Assembly: GCA_947467145.1 (NCBI GenBank)
Contig: CANIGJ010000035.1
Coordinates: 1 to 45,916 of the forward strand
From: Rhodospirillaceae bacterium
GTDB lineage: Bacteria > Pseudomonadota > Alphaproteobacteria > Rhodospirillales > UBA2165
DNA length: 45,916 nt
Reading direction: 5' to 3'
Shown: one piece after another, positions 36,177 to 45,196 of the stretch
How the letters are laid out: every line of letters begins with the position of its first letter
How positions within the stretch are numbered: the first letter of the stretch is position 1
Made by a program: the position numbers and the translations under genes
Notes under the pieces: generated by a model
Told to the model about the DNA's origin: nothing
What the model saw: the letters and a program-made list of their open reading frames with translations, nothing else
The model's database searches: none

Positions 36177-37214
36177 ATGACCCCGGCGCATGCTAACGGG
36201 TTCCATATGGTATTTCCGGGACAGGTAAGCTCCATTCTGGTCTATGTCGGCCTCGACCTGGTGGGCGACGGGCTGATCAAGCTGCCATTCGTGCGCTCCT
36301 TGCGCGATGCCTATCCGCAGGCGCGCATCACCTGGCTGGCGGGCAAAGGCAAAAGCACCTTCAACGGCGTGCTGAAGAATGTCGTCGATGGCCTGATCGA
36401 CGAGGTGATCGAGCGTACCGATATCGGCGTCAGCTGGTCGGAGGTTCTGCGCAACCCGCTGCCGGGCCGCTCCTTCGATCTGATCATCGATACGCAGAAA
36501 GGCGCACTCGCCTCATTCGCGCTGCGCCGCATCCGTCATCGGGCGATCATCACGCCGTTCGCGAATTTCGCCTTCTCCAGCCGCCGTCCGCCGAGCGGCT
36601 ATAAATTCCCGAAAAATTTGCAGCGCCAGTTGCTCGATCTGTTGGAAATCGCCAGCGGCAAAAAACATCCCACTCCCACCGGCTTGATCGTGCCGATCGC
36701 GCGGGGTTTGCGCGATCTGGCGGCCGAGCTGCTGCCCACCGGCCCGACCTATATCGGTTTGGCGCCGGGCGCGGGGGGGGCGCAGAAATGCTGGCCGCTG
36801 GAAAAATTCATCGAACTGGCGAAGCTGCAACAGGCGGCGGGCCGCGTTCCGGTTTTTATTCTCGGCCCGGCCGAAGCGGGTTGGGATTTCAAGATCCGCG
36901 CCGAAGTCCCGTTCGCGCAATTCCCGCTGCAGGATAACGAGATCGGCGTGCGCAACGGCTTTGCACCCGAACTGACCATCGCGCTGGCGAACCGCATGGC
37001 GGTCTGTGTGGCAAACGATTCCGGGACCGGCCATATGTGCGCGATCAGCGGGACGGCGATGGTGTCGTTGTTCGGCCGCACGACGCCGGACAAATTCATG
37101 CCGATGGCCAGCCGTATCGCCATTGTGAAGGCACAGGATTATGGCGGGCGCGAAATGGCGCTGATCCCGGTCGATGCGGTGGCGCTGGCCGTCGATGGGA
37201 TACTGGCGCCGTAG
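36177..37214 (+). CDS. Glycosyltransferase family 9 (heptosyltransferase-like) protein
   Basis: The 345-residue protein has the N-terminal I-L-V-Y-V-G-L-D-L-V-G-D-G-L-I-K-L-P-F. The C-terminal half has G-L-A-P-G-A-G-G-A-Q-K-C-W-P and N-D-S-G-T-G-H, typical of GT9 ADP-heptose transferases of lipopolysaccharide core. The acceptor is unknown. The start could be ATG 36177 or ATG 36207. It lacks the C-terminal four-cysteine motif of the two GT9 proteins at 40264-42571. Confidence 0.83.
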   Translation: MTPAHANGFHMVFPGQVSSILVYVGLDLVGDGLIKLPFVRSLRDAYPQARITWLAGKGKSTFNGVLKNVVDGLIDEVIERTDIGVSWSEVLRNPLPGRSFDLIIDTQKGALASFALRRIRHRAIITPFANFAFSSRRPPSGYKFPKNLQRQLLDLLEIASGKKHPTPTGLIVPIARGLRDLAAELLPTGPTYIGLAPGAGGAQKCWPLEKFIELAKLQQAAGRVPVFILGPAEAGWDFKIRAEVPFAQFPLQDNEIGVRNGFAPELTIALANRMAVCVANDSGTGHMCAISGTAMVSLFGRTTPDKFMPMASRIAIVKAQDYGGREMALIPVDAVALAVDGILAP

Positions 37215-37329
37215 GCCGGTCCCAAAAACGTCCCCAAAAAACATCCCAACAATACCACGCCCCGCCACCGGCCCCGGGTTTAAAAGGGAGAGGTCTTAGC
37301 GACTTCGACTTTTGACCCTGGAGGGCGGC

Positions 37330-37575
37330 ATGGCGACCAGCAAGAAATCCACCAAATCTTCCATCCCAGCCTTCGCGCGGTCTTTTGAAGGCATGGCGCC
37401 GCGTCCGGCGCCAGCCAAAGACCTGCTCAACGAGCTGGATGTCGCGATCAAGAATTTCTTCAAGACCTATGCGCGCTCGAAGACGCCCAGCGAACGTGAA
37501 CGCATCGCCGAGAAGATCGCTCTGGCCGCCCGCGTGCGCGGCGTTCTGCAGGAAGAAGCCGTTTACAGCCACTGA
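37330..37575 (+). CDS. Uncharacterised small protein, 81 residues
   Basis: The ATG at 37330 is preceded by GGAGGG. The protein has a basic N-terminus, then a helical region with N-E-L-D-V-A-I-K-N-F-F-K-T-Y-A-R and E-R-I-A-E-K-I-A-L-A-A-R. No membrane segment is present. I recognise no family. It lies 115 bp after the GT9 gene and three bases from the convergent oxidoreductase. Confidence 0.65.
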   Translation: MATSKKSTKSSIPAFARSFEGMAPRPAPAKDLLNELDVAIKNFFKTYARSKTPSERERIAEKIALAARVRGVLQEEAVYSH

Positions 37576-37578
37576 CGC

Positions 37579-38796
37579 TCAAGCGCCGCGAAAGCGGTAA
37601 AGATCGACATCCTTATCGGGTCGGCCTTGCAAAAGCGTCGGCATGATTTGGGCGGCGATGAGGCTGTAAATGGTCCCATTGCCGCCAAATCCCATCACCG
37701 TATAGCAGTGCGGCAAGCCGGGAACGGCATCGATGATCGGCAGGCCGTCATCGCTTTCGCCGAACGCGCCCGTCCAACGCTGGGACGCTATGATTTTTGT
37801 TTCCGGTAAAAGTGCGTTGGCTTTGGCCACAAGCCGCGCACTTTTGCGCGCCAAGCTGCGGAAGCGATAGGACGCGAGGTCGATGTCCTCGTCTTCGCCG
37901 CCGACAATCAGCCGGCCATCCGGCGTCGTGCGGATATAAAGGTAGGGATCGGCCGCCTCCCACACCAATGTCCGATCGAGCCATGCGGGGTACTGCGCGT
38001 GCGGCCGCGACGCGATGGCCCAACTCGATGTGATCTTGGTGCCGCGGGTCGGCACGGTCTTCAGCATCTCGTACCCTGTACAAAAAACGCAATGGCGGGC
38101 TTCGATGAAATGATCGCCGGCATCGAGCACCACGCCGTGCTTGGTGGCCATGACATCGTTGACCTGCACCGGCGCATAGATTTTCAGACCCTGTGCGACC
38201 GCCTTGCGTAGCAACCCCGTCGCCAATTGTACGGGATTGGCCGAGGCCGAACCGGGGCTGGCGATCGCCCCGGTGCGCTGGATCCCATACTCGTCGCGTA
38301 ACGTCGCGGCACTCAGATAGTCACCGGGCAAGCCGATGCGCCGCCGCGCTGCCCACTCGGCCTTTAGTCCGCGTGCGCCGAGTGTGTTGCCGGCGAGATA
38401 CAGCGAATTGCGCGTCGCCAAACCGCAGCGGATATTCTCAACCTGGATCAGCGCGATGAGATCTTGCGTGGCGGCATAGGATCGCCGCCAGGCGCGCGCC
38501 GCCTTGGGGCCGATCTTGTCGCGCAACTCACGCAGCGGCGTATCGATTTCGAATTGCAGCATGGCGGTGCTGGCCAAGGTGCTGCCGTGTGCGGGCGGAC
38601 GGCGATCGACAAGAACGACATTGTCGTAACGGCTGGTGAGGGCGTACGCCATCAAGGCACCGCTGATCCCACCCCCGACGATGACCACATCGGCGCGGAT
38701 AGACTCGTTGAGGCTCCGCGTACGGACCGGGCTGGACGATCCGGCCCACAGCGGATCACCGCTCAACAAATCTTTCTGATAGGTAACGGACGGCAT
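37579..38796 (-). CDS. FAD-dependent oxidoreductase of the DAO family
   Basis: The 405-residue protein has the FAD-binding V-V-I-V-G-G-G-I-S-G (41-46 is G-G-G-I-S-G) and V-L-V-D-R-R. The C-terminal V-M-G-F-G-G-N-G-T is typical of glycine-oxidase-like DAO enzymes. The substrate is unknown, probably an amine or amino acid. There is no Rieske domain. It lies 46 bp downstream of the AmpG-like gene and may belong to that operon. Confidence 0.87.
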   Translation of the reverse strand: MPSVTYQKDLLSGDPLWAGSSSPVRTRSLNESIRADVVIVGGGISGALMAYALTSRYDNVVLVDRRPPAHGSTLASTAMLQFEIDTPLRELRDKIGPKAARAWRRSYAATQDLIALIQVENIRCGLATRNSLYLAGNTLGARGLKAEWAARRRIGLPGDYLSAATLRDEYGIQRTGAIASPGSASANPVQLATGLLRKAVAQGLKIYAPVQVNDVMATKHGVVLDAGDHFIEARHCVFCTGYEMLKTVPTRGTKITSSWAIASRPHAQYPAWLDRTLVWEAADPYLYIRTTPDGRLIVGGEDEDIDLASYRFRSLARKSARLVAKANALLPETKIIASQRWTGAFGESDDGLPIIDAVPGLPHCYTVMGFGGNGTIYSLIAAQIMPTLLQGRPDKDVDLYRFRGA

Positions 38797-38842
38797 GGAT
38801 TGTCCTAGAGGGATTTCGCCAACGCGAGATACCTAGAACAAG

Positions 38843-40267
38843 CTAGATGCGGCCCGGAAGTTCCGTTTGGCGCGATCGGTTGGTCACCAGGAAGGTGAAG
38901 AACACCGCGACCAAGCCGATCAGGAACGAATAGATGAAAAAGGCGATGTAACCGGCGCCCAGGGCGCGCGCACTCACTTCGATGCGAGCGGCCGCCTCGG
39001 CCAGGCTGATCGCGGGGGCGCGCACGACGAAATCGGTCAGCGGCATCAAGGCGCCGCCGGAATCGGCGTTGCGTGCCGCACCCTCGACGATGCGCCCCGA
39101 TTGCGATGCGATCAATTTACCGGGCAGCGAATAGAGCGATGAGAACAGCGCATATTGCGTCGCGGTAAAGCCGGCGCTGGTCAGGCTCGACATATAGGCG
39201 ATCAGGCAGGTGCCGGAATAACCGGACGCCACGTTGTCGACGCCGATGGCGACGAACAACGCGGACAGGTCGGCGCCCTTCGAGGCGAGCCAGACGAAAA
39301 CCAGATTGCTGATCGGCCCGGCGAGCGCGCCGATCATCAAGGGCAGCATCAGGCCGTAGCGCGCGATCGACCAGCCGCCCAGAAACACACCGAGCATCGA
39401 CATGGCGACGCCGAAAACTTTTCTGACCTCCGCGATCTCGGTCTTGGAAAAGCCGAGATCGAGATAGAACGGATTCATGATGTTGAGCACGAAATCCGAA
39501 ACGCGGTAGAGGCAGATCAGCGCCAGGATCAGCAAGGCGACCTTACCGAAGCGACCCCAGAAATCGATGAAGGGTTCGACGAAGGCGCGGTAGAAAAACG
39601 ACCGGTTCGAGTTCTTCACCAGTGCAGCCGGTGCGCGCTTTTCCGGATTCTCGCGTGGCGCGAACAGAACGGCCAATACACCGACACCCATGAGCGCCGC
39701 CATCGCGCTATAGGACAAGCCCCAGCCGTACGCCTCGGCCAGCAGCAACGGTGCCGCACCTGCGGTGATGACGGCGAGGCGGTAGCCCCATTGATAGGCC
39801 GCTGCCATCGCGCCTTGCTGTTCGTCATCAGCCGCTTCGATACGCCACGCGTCGATGACGATATCTTGGGTTGCCGAGGCAAAGCCGGTGAAGACGGCGA
39901 ACAGCGCCACCAAGCCGAGATTGACGGCCGGGTCCGATCCCGCCACCAACCACAAACCCAAAATGATCGCGGCCTGCGCCACCAGCATCCAGGCGCGGCG
40001 ATGGCCGAACAAACGATCCAGCATGGGAATCTTCGCGCGATCGACGAGCGGCGCCCAGACGAACTTGAACGAATAGGCGAGTGTCGCGAGACTGAAGAAG
40101 CCGATTACTTCGAGCGACAGACCGCTTTCACGTAGCCATGCCGACAGCGTATCGAAGATCAACAGGTTCGGCAGACCGCTGGCGAAACCCAGCGCCAGGA
40201 TCACAAGCGTGCGCCGGTCGGCGTAGACCTTCAGCGCCGCCCACCAGGATTGTTCTGCTTCGCTCAT
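38843..40267 (-). CDS. AmpG-like MFS permease (anhydro-muropeptide importer family)
   Basis: The 474-residue protein has 12-14 predicted helices. It also has the AmpG-type F-A-S-G-L-P-N-L-L, F-K-F-V-W-A-P-L-V-D, and S-A-T-Q-D-I-V-I-D-A-W-R segments. AmpG imports GlcNAc-anhydro-muropeptides for recycling, which fits the presence of mltA. The ATG overlaps the upstream GT9 stop as ATGA. Linkage to two glycosyltransferases is unusual and may mean a different cargo. Confidence 0.88.
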   Translation of the reverse strand: MSEAEQSWWAALKVYADRRTLVILALGFASGLPNLLIFDTLSAWLRESGLSLEVIGFFSLATLAYSFKFVWAPLVDRAKIPMLDRLFGHRRAWMLVAQAAIILGLWLVAGSDPAVNLGLVALFAVFTGFASATQDIVIDAWRIEAADDEQQGAMAAAYQWGYRLAVITAGAAPLLLAEAYGWGLSYSAMAALMGVGVLAVLFAPRENPEKRAPAALVKNSNRSFFYRAFVEPFIDFWGRFGKVALLILALICLYRVSDFVLNIMNPFYLDLGFSKTEIAEVRKVFGVAMSMLGVFLGGWSIARYGLMLPLMIGALAGPISNLVFVWLASKGADLSALFVAIGVDNVASGYSGTCLIAYMSSLTSAGFTATQYALFSSLYSLPGKLIASQSGRIVEGAARNADSGGALMPLTDFVVRAPAISLAEAAARIEVSARALGAGYIAFFIYSFLIGLVAVFFTFLVTNRSRQTELPGRI

Positions 40268-41328
40268 GTGCCCACGATTTTTTCTGGCAACAGCCGATCG
40301 ATCTCCTTCAATACGTCGTTTCGCGACAAGCGCGCAACGCAGGGGAAGCGGTCGTCTTCCGTGGGCAGGATGCAGGCGCCCAGGCAGCCCTGGCACGGCA
40401 TCGACGTATAGACGAAGCGCGCATTGGGCGGGCTGATCTCGGCGGCATAGGGCACGATCTCACCGACGTAAGCCGCCGACGCCAGGCACAGGGTCGGCGC
40501 GTTCATGGTGACGGCCAGATGCATTGCGGCCGTATCGACCGACACGACGATCTTTGCCGCGCGCATCAAGCGCGCCAGGGCTTCGAAGTCGCACACCGCG
40601 AAACGCACGCGGGGCAGATTCAATAGCGCCGCATAATCCGGATTACATTGCAGATCGTCAGGCGCGCCCGGGATGACGATGTCGAAATCGGCCGGCAGAT
40701 GTTTTGCTATGGCGGCGAACAGCTCCGGGCTCGCCTGTTTCTCGCGGACGGCCGAGAACGGGATCAGTAGCGCCAGCGGTTTATCGGTCTGCGCCGGTTC
40801 GGGCAGGCGCTCGGGTGGAAAGCGCACCGGCGTCGGCGCTTGCGGCGATCCGGTCAGCCAATCGGCGAAGCGATGCCAGCGCACGATTTTGTCGAGCAGG
40901 ACGGGCCCGCTGTCGAATAGGCGTGCATAGATCGCCTCGTTGCGTTTCAGTTCACGATCGTACTTGGCCCAGGCGCGCGGCCGCATGGCGACCTTTTCGT
41001 CGGCGGGCAAGGCTTTGATCAGGCGTTCGTCGCGCCGGGGATGGCGCAGGAAGTCCGTGTTGATGATCAGACGCCAAGGTTGCGTGCCCAGATGTTTATG
41101 GACGGCGCGGCGCTGCCAGAACGAATGGGCATATTTGTCGTAATCGACGTACTCGACGTTCGCGTGGCCGGCGAACAGGAACGCCATCTTGCGCGCATCG
41201 CGCCGGAGCACCAGGGTTACGCGTTCGCCTGGCTTGGCCAGGGATGCCAGACGCGGAAAGACATGTGCCAGCATCACCGCATCGCCGAGCCCGCCCGACG
41301 CCACGACCAGGATGCCGTTGCCCGTCAT
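40264..41328 (-). CDS. Glycosyltransferase family 9 protein with C-terminal cysteine motif (second of pair)
   Basis: The 354-residue protein starts M-T-G-N-G-I-L-V-V-A-S-G-G-L-G-D-A-V-M-L and has the C-terminal S-V-D-T-A-A-M-H-L-A donor-binding segment of GT9. Near the end C312, C315, C319 and C330 form C-x2-C-x3-C-x10-C. It starts four bases after the stop of the neighbouring GT9 gene, with no clear ribosome-binding site, and overlaps the AmpG-like gene. The acceptor is unknown. Confidence 0.85.
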   Translation of the reverse strand: MTGNGILVVASGGLGDAVMLAHVFPRLASLAKPGERVTLVLRRDARKMAFLFAGHANVEYVDYDKYAHSFWQRRAVHKHLGTQPWRLIINTDFLRHPRRDERLIKALPADEKVAMRPRAWAKYDRELKRNEAIYARLFDSGPVLLDKIVRWHRFADWLTGSPQAPTPVRFPPERLPEPAQTDKPLALLIPFSAVREKQASPELFAAIAKHLPADFDIVIPGAPDDLQCNPDYAALLNLPRVRFAVCDFEALARLMRAAKIVVSVDTAAMHLAVTMNAPTLCLASAAYVGEIVPYAAEISPPNARFVYTSMPCQGCLGACILPTEDDRFPCVARLSRNDVLKEIDRLLPEKIVGT

Positions 41329-41332
41329 CGGT

Positions 41333-42571
41333 TTAAGTGAGGGCCTGCTGCTGCGGGACCAGTGTGTCGATCTCGTGCCACACCTTGTCGACCGAAACGG
41401 CGCTGACGCAGGGGAACACATCGAAGCGCGTGGCGCGCAGATGGCAGCGCCAGAAGCAGTGATAACAGGGCATCTCTTCAAACACGAAGCGCGCGTTGGC
41501 GGGCGACGCCTCGGCCGGGTACGGCACGAAGCTGCCGAAATGCCCGCCGCCCACGACGACGACGGTCGGCGTGCCGAGCGCGATGGATAAATGCGCGGGG
41601 CCGGTGTCGTTGCTGATGACCCCGGCGGCATGTTTGAGCACGTCGAGCAGTTCGGGCAGCGAAGTCTTGCCCATCAGATCGACGACGCGGGGATCGTTGC
41701 CGAAGCGCGCCGTGGCGTCGCCGGCGTTTTCATCCAAGCCGCCGATGATGACGACGCGCAAGCCGCGCGCCAGCAATTTTTCGGCAACGTCGAGATAAGA
41801 CGCGAACGGCCAGCGTCGGCCGAACTCGTTACTGCCCGGATTGAGCACGACATAAGGCCCACCCTCGGCGACCGCCGGCACGACATCGCGCCAATTGATG
41901 TGCGGCGGCACCGGCGCGATCTCGCGTCCGGCCAGCTTGGACAGGAATTTGTAGTGGCGCACGATCTCGTGCGTGGGATACGGCCCGGTATCGACGACGG
42001 GGCCGACTTGGCTCAGGTAATAGGTGAATTCGGTGCGCGTCGGTTCGTTGATATAGGGCAACGAGACGATGGTCTGCGGCGCGTCGGCGATCCAGGTCAG
42101 GCTGTCGGCCATCAGGGCGCGACGGAAATAGGAATCGCACAAGGTCATCGCGGGCTTCAGGCGACGCACCAGCAGGGCGACCTTGAAGCGATAGAACGGC
42201 TGGCGCGCGAAGGCATGTTCGTCGATCATCAGGCGGCGGTAATCGGCGAAGACAATATCGGCGATCGGCGCCCAGCTGGCACAGCCGAGCACGGTGATGT
42301 CGCCGCGATCGATGTTCAGCACTTCGGCATAGGTATCGAGCGTGCGGCGAAACAGCACCATGTCGCCGATGCCGTCCATGCGCACGACCAGGATGCCCTT
42401 GCGCGCCCCCGGCACCGGCCAATGGCGCGCGATCAGATCGAACAGGCGGAACATCCACCAGCGCCGCCGCATGCCGGCCGGCAGCAGGCGCCAGAACCAC
42501 GAGGTCTCGAAGCGATGCCCCGGTAAGGGCTGTCGCGACAATTCGTCATAGCGGCCAGCAAGCGCATCCAT
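41333..42571 (-). CDS. Glycosyltransferase family 9 protein with C-terminal cysteine motif (first of pair)
   Basis: The 412-residue protein has a longer N-terminal extension with a W-W-M-F-R-L-F-D-L-I segment. The GT9 core follows: I-L-V-V-R-M-D-G-I-G-D-M-V-L-F, N-P-G-S-N-E-F-G-R-R-W-P and N-D-T-G-P-A-H-L-S. C369, C372, C376 and C388 form C-x2-C-x3-C-x11-C, matching its neighbour. It leads an operon with the second GT9 and the AmpG-like permease. A strong terminator separates it from the PfkB gene upstream. Confidence 0.87.
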   Translation of the reverse strand: MDALAGRYDELSRQPLPGHRFETSWFWRLLPAGMRRRWWMFRLFDLIARHWPVPGARKGILVVRMDGIGDMVLFRRTLDTYAEVLNIDRGDITVLGCASWAPIADIVFADYRRLMIDEHAFARQPFYRFKVALLVRRLKPAMTLCDSYFRRALMADSLTWIADAPQTIVSLPYINEPTRTEFTYYLSQVGPVVDTGPYPTHEIVRHYKFLSKLAGREIAPVPPHINWRDVVPAVAEGGPYVVLNPGSNEFGRRWPFASYLDVAEKLLARGLRVVIIGGLDENAGDATARFGNDPRVVDLMGKTSLPELLDVLKHAAGVISNDTGPAHLSIALGTPTVVVVGGGHFGSFVPYPAEASPANARFVFEEMPCYHCFWRCHLRATRFDVFPCVSAVSVDKVWHEIDTLVPQQQALT

Positions 42572-42604
42572 GCCCGGACCCTACCGCGTGTTGCCTATCG
42601 GAGA

Positions 42605-42639
42605 AATAAAAAACCCTCTTCGTGCCGCCACGAAGAGGG
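42605..42639 (-). terminator. Intrinsic terminator of the PfkB kinase gene
   Basis: An 11-bp perfect stem (CCCTCTTCGTG / CACGAAGAGGG) with a CCGC loop is followed on the minus strand by TTTTTTATTT. It lies just past the kinase stop and isolates the GT9 operon. Confidence 0.88.
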
Positions 42640-42665
42640 CTTTTGCAGGAATTCAGCGCTTAAAT

Positions 42666-43658
42666 TTACGCGAAGGCCTTTTTGGCGAGCTGCTTGAGAT
42701 CGCTTTCGGCGCGCGCGCCGTAATGGCTGATGATCTCGGCCGCCAGCATACCGCCGAGCTTGCCGGCCTGCGCCATGCTCTTGCCCTGCGTATAGCCGTA
42801 GAGGAAGCCCGCCGCGTAGGCATCGCCGGCCCCGGTCGTGTCGACGACCTTCACACCCTTTTCCGCATCGACGATGTGGGTTTCGCCGGCCTTCACGATG
42901 ACCGAACCCTTTTCGCTGCGCGTCAACGCGGCAATTTCGCACATGCCTTTGATCTGCTGCAGCGCTTTGTCGAAATCATCGACTTCGAACAGCGAGGTGA
43001 TTTCGGTTTCGTTGGCGAACAGGATGTCGACATGGTTCTTGATGAGATCGAGGAACTCCGCGCGATAACGGCCGACGCAGAAGGCGTCGCTGAGTGACAG
43101 GGACACTTTGGTGCCTGCCTGTTTGGCGATCTTGGCGGCCTTGAAGAAGGCTTCCTTGGCGCGCGGCGGATCGAACAGATAGCCTTCGAGGTAGACGACC
43201 TGAGAGTTTTTGATCTTGTCTTCTTCGACGTCTTCCGGGCCAAGCTCGACGCAGGCGCCGAGGAAGGTCTGCATGGTGCGCTGCGCGTCGGGCGTTACGA
43301 AAATCAGGCAGCGCGCGGTGGTCGCACCGTTGACCAGCATCGGCGTATCGAACGCCACGCCGGCCGCACGGATGTCGTGCGTGAAGGCTTCGCCCAGTTT
43401 GTCGTTGGCGACCTTGCCGATGAACGCACCTTTGCCGCCGAGGCCGGCGAGCCCGGCGATCGTGTTGGCGGCCGAGCCGCCCGACGCTTCGACGCCGGCA
43501 TTCATCAGGCCGTACAGACGGTCGGCGGTCGGCGGATCGATCAGCGACATGGCGCCTTTGGCCAGTTTCTGTTCCACCAGGAATTTGTCCTCGGCGTGGG
43601 CGAGAACGTCGACGATGGCATTGCCGATCGCGGTCACGTCGTACTTGGAATTGGCCAT
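42666..43658 (-). CDS. PfkB-family sugar/nucleoside kinase, adenosine-kinase-like
   Basis: The 330-residue protein has the N-terminal G-N-A-I-V-D and G-G-S-A-A-N-T motifs, and the C-terminal D-T-T-G-A-G-D279-A-Y-A-A-G-F with the catalytic aspartate. The overall pattern fits adenosine kinase-like PfkB enzymes of proteobacteria; substrate is not proven. The ATG at 43658 follows GGAG; the frame extends upstream without homology. Confidence 0.88.
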   Translation of the reverse strand: MANSKYDVTAIGNAIVDVLAHAEDKFLVEQKLAKGAMSLIDPPTADRLYGLMNAGVEASGGSAANTIAGLAGLGGKGAFIGKVANDKLGEAFTHDIRAAGVAFDTPMLVNGATTARCLIFVTPDAQRTMQTFLGACVELGPEDVEEDKIKNSQVVYLEGYLFDPPRAKEAFFKAAKIAKQAGTKVSLSLSDAFCVGRYRAEFLDLIKNHVDILFANETEITSLFEVDDFDKALQQIKGMCEIAALTRSEKGSVIVKAGETHIVDAEKGVKVVDTTGAGDAYAAGFLYGYTQGKSMAQAGKLGGMLAAEIISHYGARAESDLKQLAKKAFA

Positions 43659-43851
43659 GAGGGCTCCCGTTGCTTGCACAGTTCGTGTGCGGATTCGATG
43701 CGGCCGGACAGTAACGTGGCGAGCGGCCAAGTCAATGCCGCTGGCAGGTGTCCGCGACTTGGGATTCTGCCCTCTGGCGGCTCATGCCGCGCGGCCACGA
43801 ACGGGGGCGCAGGGATTGCCGTAACGATGCGGCGCGGCTAAATCGACAGTG

Positions 43852-44550
43852 ATGTTCCGCGCCTTTTCCCTCGCCTTTGGGCAATTGTCCGATCCGGCCC
43901 TCAAACGCTATATCGGGCTGAGCGCCGTCTGCACCTTGGCGGCCTTCCTGGTGATCTGGGGATTCGGGCTGTTTTTGCTGTTCGCGAACACCGAAGTGCC
44001 GAGTTTCGAGCTGTTCGGCTATACGATCGCGCTCGACAGCTTCGCCGATGTGCTGGGCGCCATTTTGCTGTTTTTGCTGCTCGGTTTGATGTTTCCGTCG
44101 CTGCTGATCGTGATCGTCAGCTTTTTCCTCGAGGATGCGGCCCAGGTCGTCGAAGATCGGCACTATCCCAACCTGGGGCCGACACGCCACCAAACCGTTA
44201 CGGAAACGATACGAATCACCCTGAAATTCGCCGGGCTGTCGATCGTTCTGAACCTTTTGGCCCTGCCGTTGTTCCTGCTTTTGTTGTTCGTCCCGCCGTT
44301 TAATCTTTTTGTTTTCTATGGCCTAAACGGGTATCTTCTGGGGCGAGAATATTACGAGCTGGTCGCCCTGCGGCGGCTTGCGCCTCCGGTTGCGGATCGA
44401 CTGCGCGGCACGGTGGCGGTCAAGCTGTTCATGGTCGGCGTGGTCATTGCCGTCCTGATGTCGGTGCCGGTGCTCAACCTGATCGTGCCGATCGTTGCGA
44501 CGGCGGCGATGGTGCATCTGGTTCACAGTTGGCGTCAGCGCGCCGTTTGA
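43852..44550 (+). CDS. EI24/CysZ-like membrane protein
   Basis: The 232-residue protein has about four to five hydrophobic segments and a conserved F-Y-G-L-N-G-Y-L-L-G-R-E-Y-Y-E stretch typical of the EI24 domain. In E. coli the family member CysZ transports sulphate, but no sulphur gene is nearby, so the cargo is open. A GTG three bases earlier is an alternative start. It is divergent from the kinase gene and followed by bactofilin. Confidence 0.83.
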   Translation: MFRAFSLAFGQLSDPALKRYIGLSAVCTLAAFLVIWGFGLFLLFANTEVPSFELFGYTIALDSFADVLGAILLFLLLGLMFPSLLIVIVSFFLEDAAQVVEDRHYPNLGPTRHQTVTETIRITLKFAGLSIVLNLLALPLFLLLLFVPPFNLFVFYGLNGYLLGREYYELVALRRLAPPVADRLRGTVAVKLFMVGVVIAVLMSVPVLNLIVPIVATAAMVHLVHSWRQRAV

Positions 44551-44605
44551 TTTGCGGCCTGGATAGAATATTTGGGGCCACATAAGGCCGATTGGGGATT
44601 CGCAT

Positions 44606-45187
44606 ATGTTCGGAAAAGATAAGGAAAACGAAGGCGCCGGCGGCCCGAAAGGCCCGGAACAGAACGACATGGCGCCGCCGCCGCTGAAGCCGTTTTCGCG
44701 TAAGGCGACGACCGCCACGCCGAAACCCGCGGCCACCCCGTTCCGTGCCGATATCCCGCGCCGCGTCGTCGATATCCCCGGCGCCGGGCGCCGTCCCGAA
44801 CGCATGCTGTCGCTCGACGACGAAGCCAACCGCCTCACGGTCGGCCGCAATATCTGCCTGTCGGGCGAAATCACCGCCTGCCAGAAACTGGTCGTCGAAG
44901 GCCAGGTCGAGGCCCAACTGACCGACGCGCAGGTCATCGAGGTCGCGCCCACCGGTTATTTCCGCGGCAATGCCGAAGTCGACGAGGCCGAAATCTCCGG
45001 CCGCTTCGAAGGCACCTTGATCGCGCGCCAGAAGCTCACCATCCGCAAGGGCGGCCGCATCGACGGTTCGGTCCGCTACGGTCGGATCGTCATTGAATCG
45101 GGTGGTGAAATTTCGGGCGAGATGTCGGCGCTCGACGATACCAAGGATGCTGCTCCCGTTCCCGGCGCAGGTGTCCTGGATCGCTAA
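44606..45187 (+). CDS. Bactofilin (polymer-forming cytoskeletal protein)
   Basis: The 193-residue protein has a proline-rich disordered N-terminus (about 1-70). A beta-helical bactofilin core of repeated short strands follows (I-C-L-S-G-E-I-T-A-C-Q-K-L-V-V-E-G-Q-V-E-A and on), then a short tail. Bactofilins form filaments that position cell-wall enzymes or stalk and chromosome machinery; in Caulobacter and others they recruit M23 peptidases or PBPs. A lipoprotein gene starts nine bases downstream. Confidence 0.92.
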   Translation: MFGKDKENEGAGGPKGPEQNDMAPPPLKPFSRKATTATPKPAATPFRADIPRRVVDIPGAGRRPERMLSLDDEANRLTVGRNICLSGEITACQKLVVEGQVEAQLTDAQVIEVAPTGYFRGNAEVDEAEISGRFEGTLIARQKLTIRKGGRIDGSVRYGRIVIESGGEISGEMSALDDTKDAAPVPGAGVLDR

Positions 45188-45196
45188 GGGTATTGC

